Assembly (NCBI RefSeq): GCF_013248905.1
Contig: NZ_JABRVS010000001.1
Location: 1,798,001-1,862,000 of the forward strand
DNA length: 64,000 nt
Source: Shewanella sp. VB17
GTDB lineage: Bacteria; Pseudomonadota; Gammaproteobacteria; Enterobacterales; Shewanellaceae
Reading direction: 5' to 3'
In this document: positions 63,297-64,000 of the stretch, piece after piece
Numbering within the stretch: position 1 is the stretch's first letter
How the letters are laid out: every line of letters begins with the position of its first letter
Program-made: the position numbers and the translations under genes
The notes under the pieces: generated by a model
Database searches by the model: none
Told to the model about the DNA's origin: nothing
What the model saw: only the letters and a program-made list of their open reading frames with translations

Positions 63297-64000
63297 CTAT
63301 GTTTGTTTGTCCAGTGCTTTTATTAGGCTTTGTTGGAGGAGATCCTGTTGTTCAAGATCGAGTGCATCACCTTCGATATTTTGCAGCATAAAAAAATCTT
63401 CTGCTCGTTCACCAATCGTTGTTATTTTTGCTGCAAGCAAGCTGATGTGACATCGATATAAGGTCTCACCGACTTTTGCTAATAATCCCGGACTGTCTAA
63501 AGTAATCAATTCCATCATGCTGGTGCTACTACGTCGAGAAGGCAGAAAACTGACTTGAGTTCTTACTTTAAAGGGCTTCATTTGTCGTGATATTTTTTTA
63601 AATTTGGGTAATTTAACCGTATCACTACTCAGTGCTCTGATCAGTGTTTTTCGCAAGCCTTGAATGCGAGATATTTGTGATACAGAGCTGCCATCTTGCT
63701 CTAAAATAACAAAGGAATCGAGTACATAGCCATCTTTAGAGGCCATGACACTGGCATCATGAACATTGATGTTTTTATTGTCTAAAATAGCCATGACAGT
63801 TGCAAACAATTTAGGTTTATCGGGTGCGTAAATAAAAAGTTCTGTTCCTCCCCGAGTGATGTGTTTTGAGATAAGCACTAAAGGCTCTGCGTGTTGGTGT
63901 TTTAAGATGGCATCGCAATGCCACGCAATTTGACTTGCTTGGTAGCGTAAAAAATAATCAGCTTTAAATCTTTGCCAGAGAATATCGATGCTTTTTTCTT
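63297..64000 (-). CDS. glnD: PII uridylyltransferase GlnD, C-terminal part (runs off the window)
   Basis: Frame open to the window edge; the 5' end lies beyond position 64000, so only the last 234 residues are visible. They include the end of the HD-like region (SIDILWQRFKADYFLRYQASQIAWHC) and two C-terminal ACT domains: GTELFIYAPDKPKLFATVMAILDNKNINVHDASVM and MELITLDSPGLLAKVGETLYRCHISLLAAKI. GlnD senses glutamine through the ACT domains and adds or removes UMP on PII protein. It sits upstream of dapD by about 180 bp. Confidence 0.9.
   Translation of the reverse strand, partial: EKSIDILWQRFKADYFLRYQASQIAWHCDAILKHQHAEPLVLISKHITRGGTELFIYAPDKPKLFATVMAILDNKNINVHDASVMASKDGYVLDSFVILEQDGSSVSQISRIQGLRKTLIRALSSDTVKLPKFKKISRQMKPFKVRTQVSFLPSRRSSTSMMELITLDSPGLLAKVGETLYRCHISLLAAKITTIGERAEDFFMLQNIEGDALDLEQQDLLQQSLIKALDKQT

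Noticed and set aside
1..64000. CRISPR array, rRNA or tRNA genes, complete insertion sequence, prophage
   Set aside because: No regularly spaced repeats, no tRNA-like cloverleaf and no transposase, integrase or phage structural genes were found on reading; a tRNAscan or IS search was not run.

Overview
The window looks like a chromosomal segment of a marine gammaproteobacterium of the Shewanella type (Alteromonadales). The support is a fairly AT-rich base composition, gene neighbourhoods typical of that group (trpR, SlyD-type FKBP, thrABC, tal-pgi, AGCS symporter, yaaA; yqcC-truC-yqcA; dapD-glnD) and several small families common in Shewanella and Vibrio (DUF3545, DUF3301, DUF3549, DUF3718). 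No database was searched; all family names rest on recognised motifs and gene order. No rRNA, tRNA, CRISPR array or complete insertion sequence was seen.

Layout. 1-2.6 kb: a cytochrome b561 and a cytochrome c', trpR, and a SlyD-type isomerase. 3.0-7.9 kb: the threonine operon thrL-thrA-thrB-thrC, with a Thr/Ile-rich leader peptide and an attenuator. 8.2-11.5 kb: a hybrid histidine kinase and a response regulator. 11.5-14.5 kb: a small DUF3545 gene and tal-pgi. 15.4-19.5 kb: an alanine/glycine symporter behind a near-consensus CRP site, yaaA and a ZntB-like transporter. 19.8-30 kb is accessory in character: a caspase-fold (clan CD) protein, a CPBP protease, a very long acetoacetate-decarboxylase/FAD-oxidoreductase fusion, an RsmB-like methyltransferase, a GlcG/HbpS protein, a frameshifted glutathione transferase and DUF2461. 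30-40 kb: DUF599, two outer-membrane porins, a LysE exporter, a cold-shock/DUF3465 membrane fusion, ferredoxin, a COG2509 flavoprotein, a sugar PTS EIICB and RsuA.

40-46 kb holds an aldehyde dehydrogenase-TetR pair with its operator, then a bufferin-type RiPP operon. The precursor is a predicted lipoprotein with two tandem Cys-rich cores. It is followed by a DUF692 (MNIO) modifying enzyme and a DUF2063 partner. Two tandem universal stress proteins lie upstream on the other strand. 46-52 kb: LysR, YkgJ-type and TetR/old-yellow-enzyme genes (with two palindromic operators), two unknown small genes, and an AT-rich pair (HEPN-like and NERD-domain proteins). 52-57 kb: Lrp divergent from leuA, sodC, and a secreted trypsin-like protease with a PPC domain. 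57.4-58.2 kb contains no protein gene but has the features of a CsrB-type regulatory RNA: 34 GGA triplets in about 560 nt, a terminator, and a GacA/UvrY-like box about 180 bp upstream of the inferred start. It sits beside DUF3301-DUF3549-yqcC-truC-yqcA, and E. coli csrB is also next to yqcC. The window ends with a DUF3718 gene, dapD and the C-terminal part of glnD.

The most noteworthy items are the double-core bufferin operon, the long CsrB-like RNA with its upstream box, the GST with a one-base frameshift at an A8 slippery tract, the stand-alone caspase-like protein, and the two unusual fusions at 22.4-25.5 kb and 33.1-33.9 kb.
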